Shown one piece after another: positions 54,801 through 63,663 of a stretch of DNA of 64,000 bases. Origin of the DNA: Elusimicrobiota bacterium (lineage in GTDB: Bacteria > Elusimicrobiota > Elusimicrobia > F11); contig JAJVIP010000002.1 in the NCBI GenBank assembly GCA_022072025.1, forward strand, positions 39,356-103,355, given 5' to 3'. The translations under genes were made by a program, and so were the position numbers. The number at the start of each line of letters is the position of its first letter. Within the stretch, counting starts at the first letter, position 1. The notes below the pieces were generated by a model. That model was not told where the DNA came from. It was given only the letters and a program-made list of their open reading frames with translations, and made no database searches.

Positions 54801-54921
54801 AGAAGGTTGGAAAGGGCTCGGGTTTATGCTGGAGAAAACAGGTCGCGGCGCCGAGGCACAAGCGGCCTATAAAAAAGCCCTCGAGCTCTCCCCCAACGAT
54901 CCAGATTTAAAAATGAAATGA
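51820..54921 (+). CDS. O-antigen-ligase-like polytopic protein with C-terminal TPR domain (copy 1)
   Basis: 1,033 residues from a GTG whose choice is uncertain: no in-frame ATG lies before the first membrane helix, and the first ~28 residues are polar and unlike the rest. About 14 hydrophobic helices fill residues 30-720. The Wzy_C/WaaL-type marks are FSTFGNPNFYGNFL and the long periplasmic loop with LGNGVGTF and TDHAEDEYLEIWQDEGIVGFG. The C-terminal third is helical with at least four TPR-like repeats (ALEHYEQVIKKNPAFPMALY, GRGAEAQAAYKKALELSPND). Such proteins polymerise or ligate lipid-linked glycans; the TPRs may recruit partners. It overlaps a paralogue by ATGA. Confidence 0.82.
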   Translation: MKVVPRSPRSGAKEDKARIVAEPRSNDKFVAWIFLIWFIAAHMATHTKPENLSVSQHIVYICSRFIAYSLPLILFMVVNSFYLKTYDSAQIKITITQMGGVTLAFVWLLKIVLQGRMPFKKADLVYVVPFFAFLASGLIAWCHSPFKGWALEETLRRIFYVTIAIVTISEMRSNESLTRLRRWLIAAACVAMGYGFFQYVDLRFFPATPDAIDPFVWRGAFGPRVFSTFGNPNFYGNFLVIMTPIILAAVLREKGTVGRPFQVLLTVVALVIVIDKMTLGLFGGFDPSLKFIFLTLIFGLLGLFLYFCLIRVGNNVALPMVLILFGVLFVNLYATETKGAWMGYIAAIGVTVLLIFEYFLHLEDKLVDSKKYLIFGVLLAALLGAVLMAMVVVFVVPFFSGVEKQIGFQILWIPTLLFGILSVVTLFWIFKKPWNLKKVVYGILVLFIVSMGGGVLQFAKKRLVSVSFRMFTWISTVEMIRTSPLLGNGVGTFKPIYPAFRRPQIIVLEGRSNTETDHAEDEYLEIWQDEGIVGFGIFLWMVLVALVLGFKQLRWYSTHRAQAGPKSYEVLGYLAAYIGALIHWFVDVSVRFVSSGVFSGFLPGVLVAYARNHKNPIVNEVRLSYDKWIRAGLAAYWTVIFLWLGLELVPQNMIQGGDTTPGQIRFWMILVGIGLYLLIELLERGNQPEKVISFSEQYGDINSAYLLPRMLLVPVLVAIYLGGMRLSANHFWADVHHNLAIFFSKESVWMKSPSYDSKILNFPPDIREKYLNTGGALEHYEQVIKKNPAFPMALYFTGNVYNDWGSQVHNDSLMARNKGDMDEALRLKEKARSMWDKSEASYNDTKKLASNYVQTHHQMGLLYVKRAEQAAQWGENALAKELYQKALENFYLYKKLDPIFVPNYDRIVQILLMDGKVQESIELYKEALFNNEEMTRTIHKWTYRDRVAAISISLAKLHFNQVAHLPNPFNPPMPQVQEAIKYFQKAVESEPNNLEGWKGLGFMLEKTGRGAEAQAAYKKALELSPNDPDLKMK

Positions 54922-57227
54922 GCCGGGTTTCAAAAAAAGAAACTCAAATTTCCCCCGCCAAAGTTTCTGTTGTTGAGAAGGGCATCTATGCCCTGTTGGG
55001 TTTGCTGCATGTGCTTTCCGCCCTCTTTTTTTACACCAACCTTACGCGCAATCCATATTTCACGCAAATTGCCGCTCTTTATATTTTTATCGCTGTGATT
55101 GGCCTCCTCTGGGTGATTCAGGCCTGGAGCATGGGAACTTTTTCCATCCCCCAATTTGATTTTGATAAGCCCTTGTTTTTGTTTTTGGCGGTGGCTTTTG
55201 TATCAACAGTCTGGTCCTGGTGGTATCACTCGAGTTTGCGCCCGGGAATAGGTTATGAAGCCACCCGGGTTTGGATTTTTACGCTGGTCAACTGCGGCAT
55301 GACCCTTTTTTTGCCGATGTTATTTTCCAAACCACTTCGGCCGGAATCCCCAAAAATTTCCATTTGGACGGATCTGTTTTTGGCCTTGGGATGGGGTCTT
55401 TTGTGGCTGGGTTTTCACTCCAATCGAGATCCCAATCCTACCCTTGTTATTTGGGACAGTTACGGCGGGTTCGTGTGGGTTTTGGGGGGGCTCTATGCCA
55501 TCTTGAGAACAAGAAGGGGAGAAGCCATCGAATTTTTTCATGTTGTTTTTGCCGTGGCTTTTATCGCGGGGATTTATGGCCTGATGCAATATTTCGGTAA
55601 AGATTTGATTTGGAGCAGCCTGATCATGCCCTATGGCGGGCGACCCGTGTCCAGTTTCGGTAATCCCAATTTTCTCTCTTCTTACGTCATGATGGTCTGC
55701 CCCGTGTCTTTGGCATTTGGGCTCAAAAGTGAAAATGAAAATCGGTGGGGCTATTTTCTCGTCGCGTTGGTGAGTGCGCTCACCGTAATGTGCACTTTAA
55801 CGCGTTCCTCCTATGTGGGTTTGTTCGTTTCATTGGCGGTTTTGGGTGTTCTGGTTTTTCCGATCAATCGAACAACCATGATGAAGTTCCTCGCTGTGGC
55901 TCTCGGAGGGTTCGTGTTGCTTGTTTTCGTATTTCCCAAAACTCCGATTTTTGCGCTCCAGTCCCCGTTGCTTCGTTTCACTGAAATTATCGATGCCATG
56001 AAAAGCGGTCAGCCGTATGGTCCTTGGCATCAACGTATTCTCATTTGGTCAAGCGCGTGGGATATGCTTTTGCAAAATCATTGGCTCGGAAAGGGTTGGG
56101 GGAGTTTTGAGCTTTTTTATCCCTTTTTCCAAGGAAAATATTTGTACGCGCCCCTGTTAAGCGGTTACCGGACCCATGCGAACAACGCGCATAATATTCT
56201 TATGGAACTCTGGTCCCAGTTGGGATTTTTGGGGACCGGTGTCGTGTTGTGGATGTTTGTGACCATGGTGGTGGGGGGATGGAGAATATTTCGCCGTCAA
56301 ACCTTTGGTTTGGCTCAATATGTTTCAGCCGCCTTGCTGAGCGCCATGCTTGGAATGGTGGCCGATAATTTTTTTGGAAATGTCTCCATATTTTTTGCCA
56401 CTCCCGCGTTCCTTTTTTGGTGGTTTGTGGGAGCATTGTTTAACCAGCAAGACAAAAACCTGTTGCCTCCTCGCCAAATTTCCCCCAGGATCGGCCGTCC
56501 CTTTCTAATTTTGTTTGGTGCCTTTTCTCTGCTTGTCGGGGTTTATTACTTCAAGCGTTGGAAACAGGAAATTTATTATTTCGAAGGTTTTCGGCAAGCG
56601 AAAAATGGGGATGTGGTGAGGAGTGTCAAAGCCTTGGAGAAGGCTTACGCGTGGTTCCCTGGAGAGGTCAATACGAATTATGAATTGGGAAACAGTTATG
56701 CCCGTTATGCCCAGATGATGTTGAATCAAGGTTTGCCTGAGGAAGCCGCGAGCTATGAGAAAAAAGCCATGGAGGGGTTCCTGGCCGCGCTGCGCGCAAA
56801 CCCCGGGTATGATGAGATTTATTTCAATTTGGGCGTCACGCAATCCGGCGCGGGTTCAAAACAAGAAGCTCTCCGAAATCTTGAACTCAGTCTCTATATC
56901 AATCCCCTCTTGAAGGAATCCTATGGGGCTCTTGGGAATCTTTACCTTCAAATGAACGACACGGCTTCTGCGGCGAAAACATTTGCCCGAAGCGTGGAGG
57001 CTTTTCCAACAGATAAAGATTTGTGGAACAACTTGGGATACTGTTACAGTTTGCTTAAAGAACCTCAAAAAAGTTTTGACTCCTACAAAAAAGCCGTTCA
57101 AATTGACGCTGCCTTTCAACAAGGTTGGCAAAACCTGATTTTATCGGCTCAAGAACTTTTAAAAATTGACCCCCATAACAAAGAAGCCCGGGAAGCGGTT
57201 TCACTCCTCAATAAACCGCCGAGGTAA
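54918..57227 (+). CDS. O-antigen-ligase-like polytopic protein with C-terminal TPR domain (copy 2)
   Basis: 769 residues. Membrane helices occupy about 20-545, with SSFGNPNFLSSYVMM, GKGWGSFELFYP and THANNAHNILMELWSQLGFLG as O-antigen ligase family marks. TPR repeats fill about 560-769 (GDVVRSVKALEKAYAWFP, EALRNLELSLYINPLLKE, PQKSFDSYKKAVQID). It begins within the stop of the larger paralogue. Two linked ligase-like enzymes with TPRs may act on different glycans or chain lengths, or one may transfer to protein (PglL-type O-oligosaccharyltransferases share this fold). Confidence 0.83.
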   Translation: MSRVSKKETQISPAKVSVVEKGIYALLGLLHVLSALFFYTNLTRNPYFTQIAALYIFIAVIGLLWVIQAWSMGTFSIPQFDFDKPLFLFLAVAFVSTVWSWWYHSSLRPGIGYEATRVWIFTLVNCGMTLFLPMLFSKPLRPESPKISIWTDLFLALGWGLLWLGFHSNRDPNPTLVIWDSYGGFVWVLGGLYAILRTRRGEAIEFFHVVFAVAFIAGIYGLMQYFGKDLIWSSLIMPYGGRPVSSFGNPNFLSSYVMMVCPVSLAFGLKSENENRWGYFLVALVSALTVMCTLTRSSYVGLFVSLAVLGVLVFPINRTTMMKFLAVALGGFVLLVFVFPKTPIFALQSPLLRFTEIIDAMKSGQPYGPWHQRILIWSSAWDMLLQNHWLGKGWGSFELFYPFFQGKYLYAPLLSGYRTHANNAHNILMELWSQLGFLGTGVVLWMFVTMVVGGWRIFRRQTFGLAQYVSAALLSAMLGMVADNFFGNVSIFFATPAFLFWWFVGALFNQQDKNLLPPRQISPRIGRPFLILFGAFSLLVGVYYFKRWKQEIYYFEGFRQAKNGDVVRSVKALEKAYAWFPGEVNTNYELGNSYARYAQMMLNQGLPEEAASYEKKAMEGFLAALRANPGYDEIYFNLGVTQSGAGSKQEALRNLELSLYINPLLKESYGALGNLYLQMNDTASAAKTFARSVEAFPTDKDLWNNLGYCYSLLKEPQKSFDSYKKAVQIDAAFQQGWQNLILSAQELLKIDPHNKEAREAVSLLNKPPR

Positions 57228-57242
57228 TCAAGGCCGGTTTGA

Positions 57243-57248
57243 TACAAT
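57243..57248 (+). promoter_or_regulatory. Possible -10 element upstream of the yebC-ruv operon
   Basis: GATACAAT contains a TACAAT hexamer 41 bp before the yebC ATG. No good -35 lies 16-18 bp upstream, so support is weak. Confidence 0.3.
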
Positions 57249-57288
57249 CACCCCCTTAAAATTCTGATCGTTATTTGAGGAGTTCGTC

Positions 57289-58041
57289 ATGTCAGGGCAT
57301 TCACGCTGGGCCGGCATCAAACACAAAAAGGCCATCATTGATTCGAAGCGAGGTAAGGTTTTTACGCGAATCGCTCGAGAAATCACCATTGCCGCCAAAC
57401 AGGGGGGCGGCAAACCGGAAAGCAATCCCCGCTTAAGGACCGCCATTGATGCGGCTCGAGCGGCGAACATGCCGCAGGACAATGTCAAACGCGCCATCCA
57501 ACGAGGAACAGGGGAAATTCCAGGCATGGAATTTGTTGAGACCACCTATGAGGGATATGGACCGGGTGGTGTTGCCATCTTTATTGAGGCCACCACGGAC
57601 AACAAAAACAGAACCACCGCCGAAATTCGCCATATTTTTTCTGAACATGGGGGAAGTTTGGGCGAGTCCGGAAGTGTGGGCTGGATTTTTGAGCCCAAGG
57701 GGTACATCACCATTCTTAAATCTTCCGCTGATGAAGAGAAATTAACCAACCTGGCCATTGAATGTGGCGCCGATGACATTAAAACAGATGATGAAGAGGT
57801 CTTTGAAGTTTTCACCTCTCCCGCCGATTTTGAAAGCATCAAGTCGAAATTAACCGAGGCGAAAGTTCCTCTGGCGAGCGCGGAAGTCAGTTTGATTCCA
57901 AAAAATACCGTGCCGCTGGAGGGAGACGTGGCCAAGCGATGTTTGGACCTGATGGATACGTTGGAGTCTCATGATGATGTCAAAACAGCCAACGCCAACT
58001 TTGAGATTTCCAAAGAAACCATGGAGAGAGCTTCTTCATAA
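57289..58041 (+). CDS. yebC: YebC/PmpR-family protein
   Basis: 250 residues, full family length. The N-terminus SGHSRWAGIKHKKAIID and the central GTGEIPGMEFVETTYEGYGPGG (in part) are diagnostic. The family includes transcriptional regulators and, in some bacteria, factors that relieve ribosome stalling at proline runs. GAGGAG precedes the ATG. It heads the ruvC-ruvA-ruvB run, as in many genomes. Confidence 0.95.
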   Translation: MSGHSRWAGIKHKKAIIDSKRGKVFTRIAREITIAAKQGGGKPESNPRLRTAIDAARAANMPQDNVKRAIQRGTGEIPGMEFVETTYEGYGPGGVAIFIEATTDNKNRTTAEIRHIFSEHGGSLGESGSVGWIFEPKGYITILKSSADEEKLTNLAIECGADDIKTDDEEVFEVFTSPADFESIKSKLTEAKVPLASAEVSLIPKNTVPLEGDVAKRCLDLMDTLESHDDVKTANANFEISKETMERASS

Positions 58042-58043
58042 GA

Positions 58044-58541
58044 ATGAAAATAATCGGGATTGACCCGGGCTTGGCTCGTTTGGGTTGGAGCGTGTTGGAG
58101 GGTTCTCCCCAAGGGGTGGAATTGGTCCAATATGGATGCCTCGAAACATCCGCAAAACTGCCTTTGACAAAAAGATTGGAAGAAGTTTATGACCAACTCA
58201 AAGAGCTCATGCACAATCATCGACCCACGGTTTTGGCTTTGGAAACCCTGTTTTTCGTGAAAAACGCAAAAACTTTGGCTCAGGTGGGCCATTCTCGAGG
58301 GGTTATCTTGTTGGCGGCGGGTCAATTTAACCTTGACGTATATGAATACGCGCCCCGCCAAATAAAAATGGCCTTAACGGGATTTGGGGGGGCGGAAAAA
58401 CATCAAATGCAAAACATGATACAGAGACTTCTTCAATTAAAAGAGATTCCCAAACCGGATGATGCGGCTGACGCGGTGGCGGTGGCGCTTTGTCATGCGC
58501 AGTACGCGCAGACGATGGGAAAATCATCGGTGACGGTATGA
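58044..58541 (+). CDS. ruvC: Holliday junction endonuclease RuvC
   Basis: 165 residues. The RNase H-like acidic residues are present: Asp in GIDPGLARLGW, Glu in LALETLFF, and the Asp pair in DDAADAVAVALCHA. It cuts Holliday junctions in the RuvABC resolvasome. It starts 2 bp after yebC and overlaps ruvA by ATGA. Confidence 0.95.
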   Translation: MKIIGIDPGLARLGWSVLEGSPQGVELVQYGCLETSAKLPLTKRLEEVYDQLKELMHNHRPTVLALETLFFVKNAKTLAQVGHSRGVILLAAGQFNLDVYEYAPRQIKMALTGFGGAEKHQMQNMIQRLLQLKEIPKPDDAADAVAVALCHAQYAQTMGKSSVTV

Positions 58542-59170
58542 TTGCGCAATTGAGAGGAAAAGTGGTTGATACGCATCTTGAAAAAGATGTGTTCCGAGTT
58601 GTTTTGGACGTCAATGGGGTCGGTTATGAGATCCTCATGGCGCCCTGCACGGAAGGGAAGTTGGGGGAAGGACAAGCGGTGACTGTCTACATCGTTGAAT
58701 CCGTTACCGCTTTTGATGGCGCCACAACCTTGTATGGGTTTGCCACGCTTGAGGAGAAAGAATTTTTTACCCGCATTCGCCAAAATGTGGATGGCATGGG
58801 CCCCAAAAAAGCATTGGAGTGTTTGGATAAGATCAGCAAATCGAAACCGGATTTTAAACGAGCCATTATTGATGGCGATCTTCGTTTGTTGGTGTCGGTT
58901 TTTGGTTTCACAAAGAAAACGGCCGAAAAATTGGTGTTTGCGCTCAAGGGTAAAGTCGATCATTGGGCCGTTTCAGGCCCTGTGAAATGGGCGGAAGCGG
59001 CCACTCAACCCAAAGAATTGGAAGCGCTCTCCGGGCTTTTGAACTTGGGGTACGATGAGGCGGAAGCCAGAGAACTTGTTCAGAAAGCAAAAGAACAGGC
59101 GGGAGCGGATGCTTCGCCGGAGATTCTGATCAAACAAGCACTCCAGTTGTTGGGAGGAAAAATTTCATGA
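58538..59170 (+). CDS. ruvA: Holliday junction branch-migration protein RuvA
   Basis: 210 residues from ATG 58538, which overlaps the ruvC stop; the open frame reaches further upstream but homology begins at [12 protein letters not shown] domain (VGYEI), helix-hairpin-helix pair ([27 protein letters not shown]) and the C-terminal RuvB-binding three-helix domain ([15 protein letters not shown]) are intact. The first HhH reads DGMGPK where GIGPK is usual. Confidence 0.94.
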   Translation: MIAQLRGKVVDTHLEKDVFRVVLDVNGVGYEILMAPCTEGKLGEGQAVTVYIVESVTAFDGATTLYGFATLEEKEFFTRIRQNVDGMGPKKALECLDKISKSKPDFKRAIIDGDLRLLVSVFGFTKKTAEKLVFALKGKVDHWAVSGPVKWAEAATQPKELEALSGLLNLGYDEAEARELVQKAKEQAGADASPEILIKQALQLLGGKIS

Positions 59171-60216
59171 CCACGTCGCAACCCATTCGTCCTTTGGTGG
59201 CCCCTCATCAAGAAGAGGGAGAGGAACGCGTTGAGCAAAGCCTTCGGCCTTCATCGCTTGACCAATTCATCGGCCAGGAAAAGCTGAAAAAAAATCTGCA
59301 GGTGTTTCTCAAAGCCGCCAAAGAGAGAAAAGAAGCGCTCGACCATGTTCTTTTTTGCGCGGCGCCAGGCCTTGGAAAAACCACCTTGGCGTCCATTATT
59401 GCGCATGAGATGGGCGTCAATCTTCGACAAACCTCCGGCCCTGTGCTGGCCCGCGTGGGAGACTTGGCGGCCATTCTCACCTCGCTCAACGAAGGAGATG
59501 TTTTCTTTATTGATGAAATTCACCGGCTCAATCGATCTGTTGAAGAGGCTCTCTATCCGGCTTTGGAAGATTTTCGTTTGGACATTGTTGTCGGTCAGGG
59601 CCCGTCGGCAAAAACGATCAAGTTGCCTTTACCGCGTTTTACCCTGGTGGGCGCCACCACGCGATCAGGCCTCTTGACCAGTCCGCTCAGGGATCGGTTT
59701 GGCATTGTTTCTTATTTGGAATTTTATACGGTGGAGGAGTTGGCTCAGATTATTCGTCGAGCGACCGGCATTGTACGCGCCACCATCGATCCCGACGCTT
59801 GTTTGGAATTGGCAAGGCGATCGCGGGGGACCCCGCGTATCGCGAACCGATTGCTTCGCCGCGTGCGTGATTTCGCCCAGGTTGAAGGAGGCGTCATTAC
59901 GCTTAAAGTGGCCCGGGAAGCCCTGGCCGCGCTTGAAATTGATGAAGCGGGGTTGGACCGAATGGATAGAAAAATTCTGCTCGCGATTATTGAAAAGTTT
60001 TCCGGTGGGCCTGTGGGATTGGACACCATCGCTATCGCGGTCAGCGAAGAACGGGAGACCGTGGAAGATGTTTATGAGCCTTTTTTAATCAAGGCGGGAT
60101 TGCTTGCGCGAACCCCCCGAGGGCGTGTCGTCATGCCACAGGCCTATGCGCATTTTGGGAAAAAAGTTCCCGCCAACAATACGAGTACCCTCTTTGAACC
60201 ATCCCCTCAATCCTAA
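59167..60216 (+). CDS. ruvB: Holliday junction branch-migration ATPase RuvB
   Basis: 349 residues. [14 protein letters not shown] is the conserved start region. Walker A is [10 protein letters not shown] (usually [11 protein letters not shown], so the first Pro-side residues differ), Walker B is FFIDEIHRL, and [12 protein letters not shown] and the winged-helix DNA-binding C-terminal domain ([22 protein letters not shown] in part) follow. It drives branch migration with RuvA. It overlaps ruvA by ATGA. Confidence 0.96.
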   Translation: MTTSQPIRPLVAPHQEEGEERVEQSLRPSSLDQFIGQEKLKKNLQVFLKAAKERKEALDHVLFCAAPGLGKTTLASIIAHEMGVNLRQTSGPVLARVGDLAAILTSLNEGDVFFIDEIHRLNRSVEEALYPALEDFRLDIVVGQGPSAKTIKLPLPRFTLVGATTRSGLLTSPLRDRFGIVSYLEFYTVEELAQIIRRATGIVRATIDPDACLELARRSRGTPRIANRLLRRVRDFAQVEGGVITLKVAREALAALEIDEAGLDRMDRKILLAIIEKFSGGPVGLDTIAIAVSEERETVEDVYEPFLIKAGLLARTPRGRVVMPQAYAHFGKKVPANNTSTLFEPSPQS

Positions 60217-61435
60217 AAACACTTACGTCCAACCCGCTTTCGCTGGAACGATGATTTTCTTGGTCCTATTGAGCGCGTGCCAGCCCCCTCGCAGTCCTCT
60301 CGTGAAGCGACCCCTGGAAATTGAAGGTAAAGCCGAACCCACGGTTCAAGTTCCTCTCTCCGCTCCAACAGATTTGGTTCGAATTGGTATCCGAGTGGAG
60401 GTCTCTGAAGTGGCGGTGGAATGTTTGGGTGTGATCAAAGCCACCGACCTCTCATTAAATAGAGATGAAACATGGCCCCCGGGCCGTCATGTTTTTTCAT
60501 CCAAAAATGGCCAACTCATTCTGGATGGATCTCCGAAGGGAAAAAAATGGCGATTGAACCCTGAACAAGAATCCCAATTTTTAAAATCAGGAGAAAAAGA
60601 ATATCGCGGGGCATTTGTCGTCCGGGCCACTCAAGATGACAAAGTATCCGTGGTCAACGAACTCTCCATTGATGACTATCTCAAAGGAGTTCTTCCCCGA
60701 GAGGTGATTGTCACGTGGGATCCGCACGCCTTACAGGCGCAGGCTGTGGCCAGTCGAACCTATATGGCGTCCCATTTGGGGGCGCATGCCGCTCAAGGGT
60801 TTGACCTCTGTTCGGATGTGCATTGCCAAGTCTATGGCGGCATGAGCAAAGAACATCCCAAAACCAATGAGGCCGTTGATTCCACCCGGGATCAAATTCT
60901 GGTTTATGCCGGGAAACCCATTGGGGCTTTTTTCCATTCTCATTGTGGCGGTTCCACTGAACAAATTCAGCCGGTTTGGGGTTCTGATAACAAACCCTAT
61001 CTTCCCAGAAAAAAGTGCACTTATTGCAAGGGGAACCCGCGATATCAATGGACTCTTTCTATGAGCGGCGCGGAGATCCTCTCAGCTTTAAAATCAAAAA
61101 CAAATGTGACCGGAAACCAGTTGGAGTCTTTAAAAATAAAAAAGAAAAGTGGATCGGGGCGCGTTCAGACAATCACCGTCTCCACCAACAAGGGGCATTT
61201 TGATCTCAGCGGGAATTCGTTTCGATTGGCCCTTCACCCTGAGAAAATTCGGAGCACCCTGTGGACAAACTTTAAACGGCATGGAAACGGTTACCAGTTT
61301 CAAGGCCGAGGATGGGGTCATGGCGTGGGCCTTTGCCAATGGGGCGCGAAAGGTCAAGCGGAACAAGGAAAAGATTACCGTGAGATCCTCTCCTTTTATT
61401 ATCCAACTGCTGAGTTAAAAAAATGGAGTCGATAG
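60194..61435 (+). CDS. SpoIID/LytB-domain lipoprotein
   Basis: About 413 residues from a TTG at 60194 that overlaps the end of ruvB; the start is uncertain, the next candidate being ATG 60251 immediately before the signal core IFLVLLSAC. The lipobox Cys gives an outer- or inner-membrane lipoprotein. The SpoIID domain is clear: [45 protein letters not shown], and [19 protein letters not shown] near the C-terminus. SpoIID enzymes are lytic transglycosylases on stem-peptide-free peptidoglycan in sporulation; in non-spore formers the role is general wall remodelling. Confidence 0.87.
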   Translation: MNHPLNPKNTYVQPAFAGTMIFLVLLSACQPPRSPLVKRPLEIEGKAEPTVQVPLSAPTDLVRIGIRVEVSEVAVECLGVIKATDLSLNRDETWPPGRHVFSSKNGQLILDGSPKGKKWRLNPEQESQFLKSGEKEYRGAFVVRATQDDKVSVVNELSIDDYLKGVLPREVIVTWDPHALQAQAVASRTYMASHLGAHAAQGFDLCSDVHCQVYGGMSKEHPKTNEAVDSTRDQILVYAGKPIGAFFHSHCGGSTEQIQPVWGSDNKPYLPRKKCTYCKGNPRYQWTLSMSGAEILSALKSKTNVTGNQLESLKIKKKSGSGRVQTITVSTNKGHFDLSGNSFRLALHPEKIRSTLWTNFKRHGNGYQFQGRGWGHGVGLCQWGAKGQAEQGKDYREILSFYYPTAELKKWSR

Positions 61436-62631
61436 AAATAACCGACCGCGCGGCCGCTTGGATCTCGCGCGGTTTTTTGTGGGTGTATGCAAATGAAATA
61501 AGGAACCGCCCCCGCGATTTGGCCCCTGGAACCTGGGTCACCTTCCATTGCCGTTCCAAGGTGGTGGCCACTGGTTATGTCAACCCGCATTCGCTGATTA
61601 TGGGGCGTGTGTTGGCTCTGGGACCTCACGATAATATTCCTGATTTATTGAAGTCTCGTTTGGAGAACGCCTTCTTAGAACGTCAGCAAGTAAGACCTCA
61701 GGAGGCAGGGCGGTTTGTTTTTTCAGAAGCCGATTTTATACCGGGAATGATTCTCGATGTCTACGCCGATCACGCGGTTCTTCAAAGCAACACGGCCGGT
61801 ATCGACACCCTTCTTCCTGACCTTGAAGTGTTGATTCCCGCGGTTTTTGAAAATGTGATGAAACGAAAACTGAAAGGTTTGGTGGTCAAAGCCGATTCGG
61901 GAATTCGGCAATTGGAACATGTGAGTGATTTCGTGCGATGTGTTTTTGGGGATGAAAATAAATTCAGGAAGGTCCCTTTTGTTGAAGAGGAGACTCTGTT
62001 TTCCGCAAATCTTATTGAGGGGCAAAAAACAGGATTCTTTCTGGATCAAAGAGACAACAGATCCGTGATGTCGAAGATGGTGACTTCGCAAAAAAAGAAA
62101 CGAGTCTTGGATTTGTTTTGTTATTCGGGCGGGTGGGGCCTTCGGGCCCTCAAGGCGGGCGCGGAGTTTGTGACGTTTGTTGATGAAAGCAAGGCCGCTC
62201 TGCAATTGGTGAGGGAGGGGGCGGAGCTCAATAATTTTGATTTATCGAAAATGCAATGTGTGGCGTCGGATGTCTTTAAATTTCTTGAGCGTAAGGAGGG
62301 GTCCTATGATGTGGTGGTGGTTGACCCTCCGGCATTCGTGAAATCCAAAAAAAATATTCCACAAGCCCTTCGAGCGTATGAAAAACTCAACCGCCTGGCT
62401 TGGCAGCAATTGAAAATGGGAGGCCTTCTTTTTACCAGCAGTTGTAGTTTTCATGTTTCAGAACAAGAATTCATGAACTTGTTGCAGGAATCTGTTGGAA
62501 AAGAAAAAGGGTGGGCCCGCGTGGTTTACCGGGGAAGTCAAGCGGCCGACCATCCTGTTTTGCTCTCCATGCCGGAAACGCGTTACCTCAAATGTGTGGC
62601 CCTTCAAAAAATTGAAACCTTTCCGAATTGA
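61423..62631 (+). CDS. RlmI-like 23S rRNA (cytosine-C5)-methyltransferase
   Basis: 402 residues. The N-terminal PUA domain is about 1-75, followed by the RlmI linker and the SAM domain: GQKTGFFLDQRDNR, VLDLFCYSGGWGLRAL (motif I), and VVVDPPAFVKSKK (motif IV), with a Cys in TSSCSFHV as catalytic nucleophile (motif VI). The family methylates C5 of a 23S rRNA cytosine (C1962 in E. coli). The target position is inferred. It overlaps the SpoIID gene by 13 bp. Confidence 0.88.
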   Translation: MESIEITDRAAAWISRGFLWVYANEIRNRPRDLAPGTWVTFHCRSKVVATGYVNPHSLIMGRVLALGPHDNIPDLLKSRLENAFLERQQVRPQEAGRFVFSEADFIPGMILDVYADHAVLQSNTAGIDTLLPDLEVLIPAVFENVMKRKLKGLVVKADSGIRQLEHVSDFVRCVFGDENKFRKVPFVEEETLFSANLIEGQKTGFFLDQRDNRSVMSKMVTSQKKKRVLDLFCYSGGWGLRALKAGAEFVTFVDESKAALQLVREGAELNNFDLSKMQCVASDVFKFLERKEGSYDVVVVDPPAFVKSKKNIPQALRAYEKLNRLAWQQLKMGGLLFTSSCSFHVSEQEFMNLLQESVGKEKGWARVVYRGSQAADHPVLLSMPETRYLKCVALQKIETFPN

Positions 62632-63661
62632 TCCCGACACGCTCGATTTTCAACTGCCCGAAGACCGCATCGCTCAAGAGCCGACTTTGGAGCGGGACCA
62701 AGCTCGTTTGTTGGTTCTCAACCGCCAAACCGGTCAAATATTCCATCGTCGGTTTTTCGATCTCATTGAATATTTGAGAGTTGGCGATGTGTTGGTTTTA
62801 AACAAGGCCAAGGTCAGCAAAGCGAAACTCATGGGGAAAAAAGGCACCGGTGGAAAAGTGGAAGTCATTTTCCTCGAGAAAATGGTCGGAATCACGAATC
62901 AGTGGAAAGCGCTGGTTCGCCCTTTGGTCAAAGAAGGTCAAAGGTTTCAGGTGGGAAAAAATTTAACGGTTAAGGTCGTGAACCGATTCCGATCCGGCGA
63001 ATATGCGCTTCAAGTCGAAAATGGGAGTGTGGAAAAGGAATTGTCTCAAGAAGGGCGGTTGCCCCTTCCTCCTTATATCAAGCGAAGTATGGATGATCCG
63101 CGAATCCAAAAAGACGAAAGAGATTATCAGACCATTTACGCTGAAAAGGAAGGCTCTGTGGCGGCGCCCACGGCAGGGCTCCATTTTTCAGAGAAGCTTC
63201 TTTCGCTGATTAAAGGCAAAGGGGTTCATGTGGTTGAAATTTTGCTACACGTCGGATGGGGAACATTTAAACCCATTATTGAAAACGTGTCTTCTCATCA
63301 GATGTTGCCGGAGAGGTTTGAGGTGACAGCGGAAGCCTTTCGTGTCATCAAGGCCGCTCGGGCGGATGGCCGTCGAGTTATCGCCGTGGGGACCACCTCC
63401 ACCCGAACGCTGGAATCTTTGGACGAAAAAATAGATGAAACCCTGCCATTGATAACGGGAAGTACGGATATTTTTATTCAGCCTGGTTATCGGTTTAATC
63501 GAATTGACGCTCTTATCACCAATCTCCATGTGCCGCGTTCAACTCCTGTTTCCTTGACTGCTGCGTTTTCGGGTCTTAAAAACCTAGAAAAGGCTTATGC
63601 GGCAGCGATAGGTGAGGGGTACCGATTTTACTCCTATGGCGACGCGATGCTGGTGTTCTAA
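62612..63661 (+). CDS. queA: S-adenosylmethionine:tRNA ribosyltransferase-isomerase
   Basis: 349 residues from a TTG at 62612, 20 bp inside the preceding gene, the only start consistent with the family N-terminus (DFQLPEDRIAQEP). DQARLLVLNRQTG, GDVLVLNKAKV (usually LVxNDTRV), APTAGLHFS, HVGWGTFKP and VGTTSTRTLES are QueA signatures. It builds epoxyqueuosine by transferring the ribosyl part of SAM to 7-aminomethyl-deazaguanine in tRNA. tgt follows after 2 bp, so both queuosine enzymes are coupled. Confidence 0.93.
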   Translation: MKPFRIDPDTLDFQLPEDRIAQEPTLERDQARLLVLNRQTGQIFHRRFFDLIEYLRVGDVLVLNKAKVSKAKLMGKKGTGGKVEVIFLEKMVGITNQWKALVRPLVKEGQRFQVGKNLTVKVVNRFRSGEYALQVENGSVEKELSQEGRLPLPPYIKRSMDDPRIQKDERDYQTIYAEKEGSVAAPTAGLHFSEKLLSLIKGKGVHVVEILLHVGWGTFKPIIENVSSHQMLPERFEVTAEAFRVIKAARADGRRVIAVGTTSTRTLESLDEKIDETLPLITGSTDIFIQPGYRFNRIDALITNLHVPRSTPVSLTAAFSGLKNLEKAYAAAIGEGYRFYSYGDAMLVF

Positions 63662-63663
63662 AT

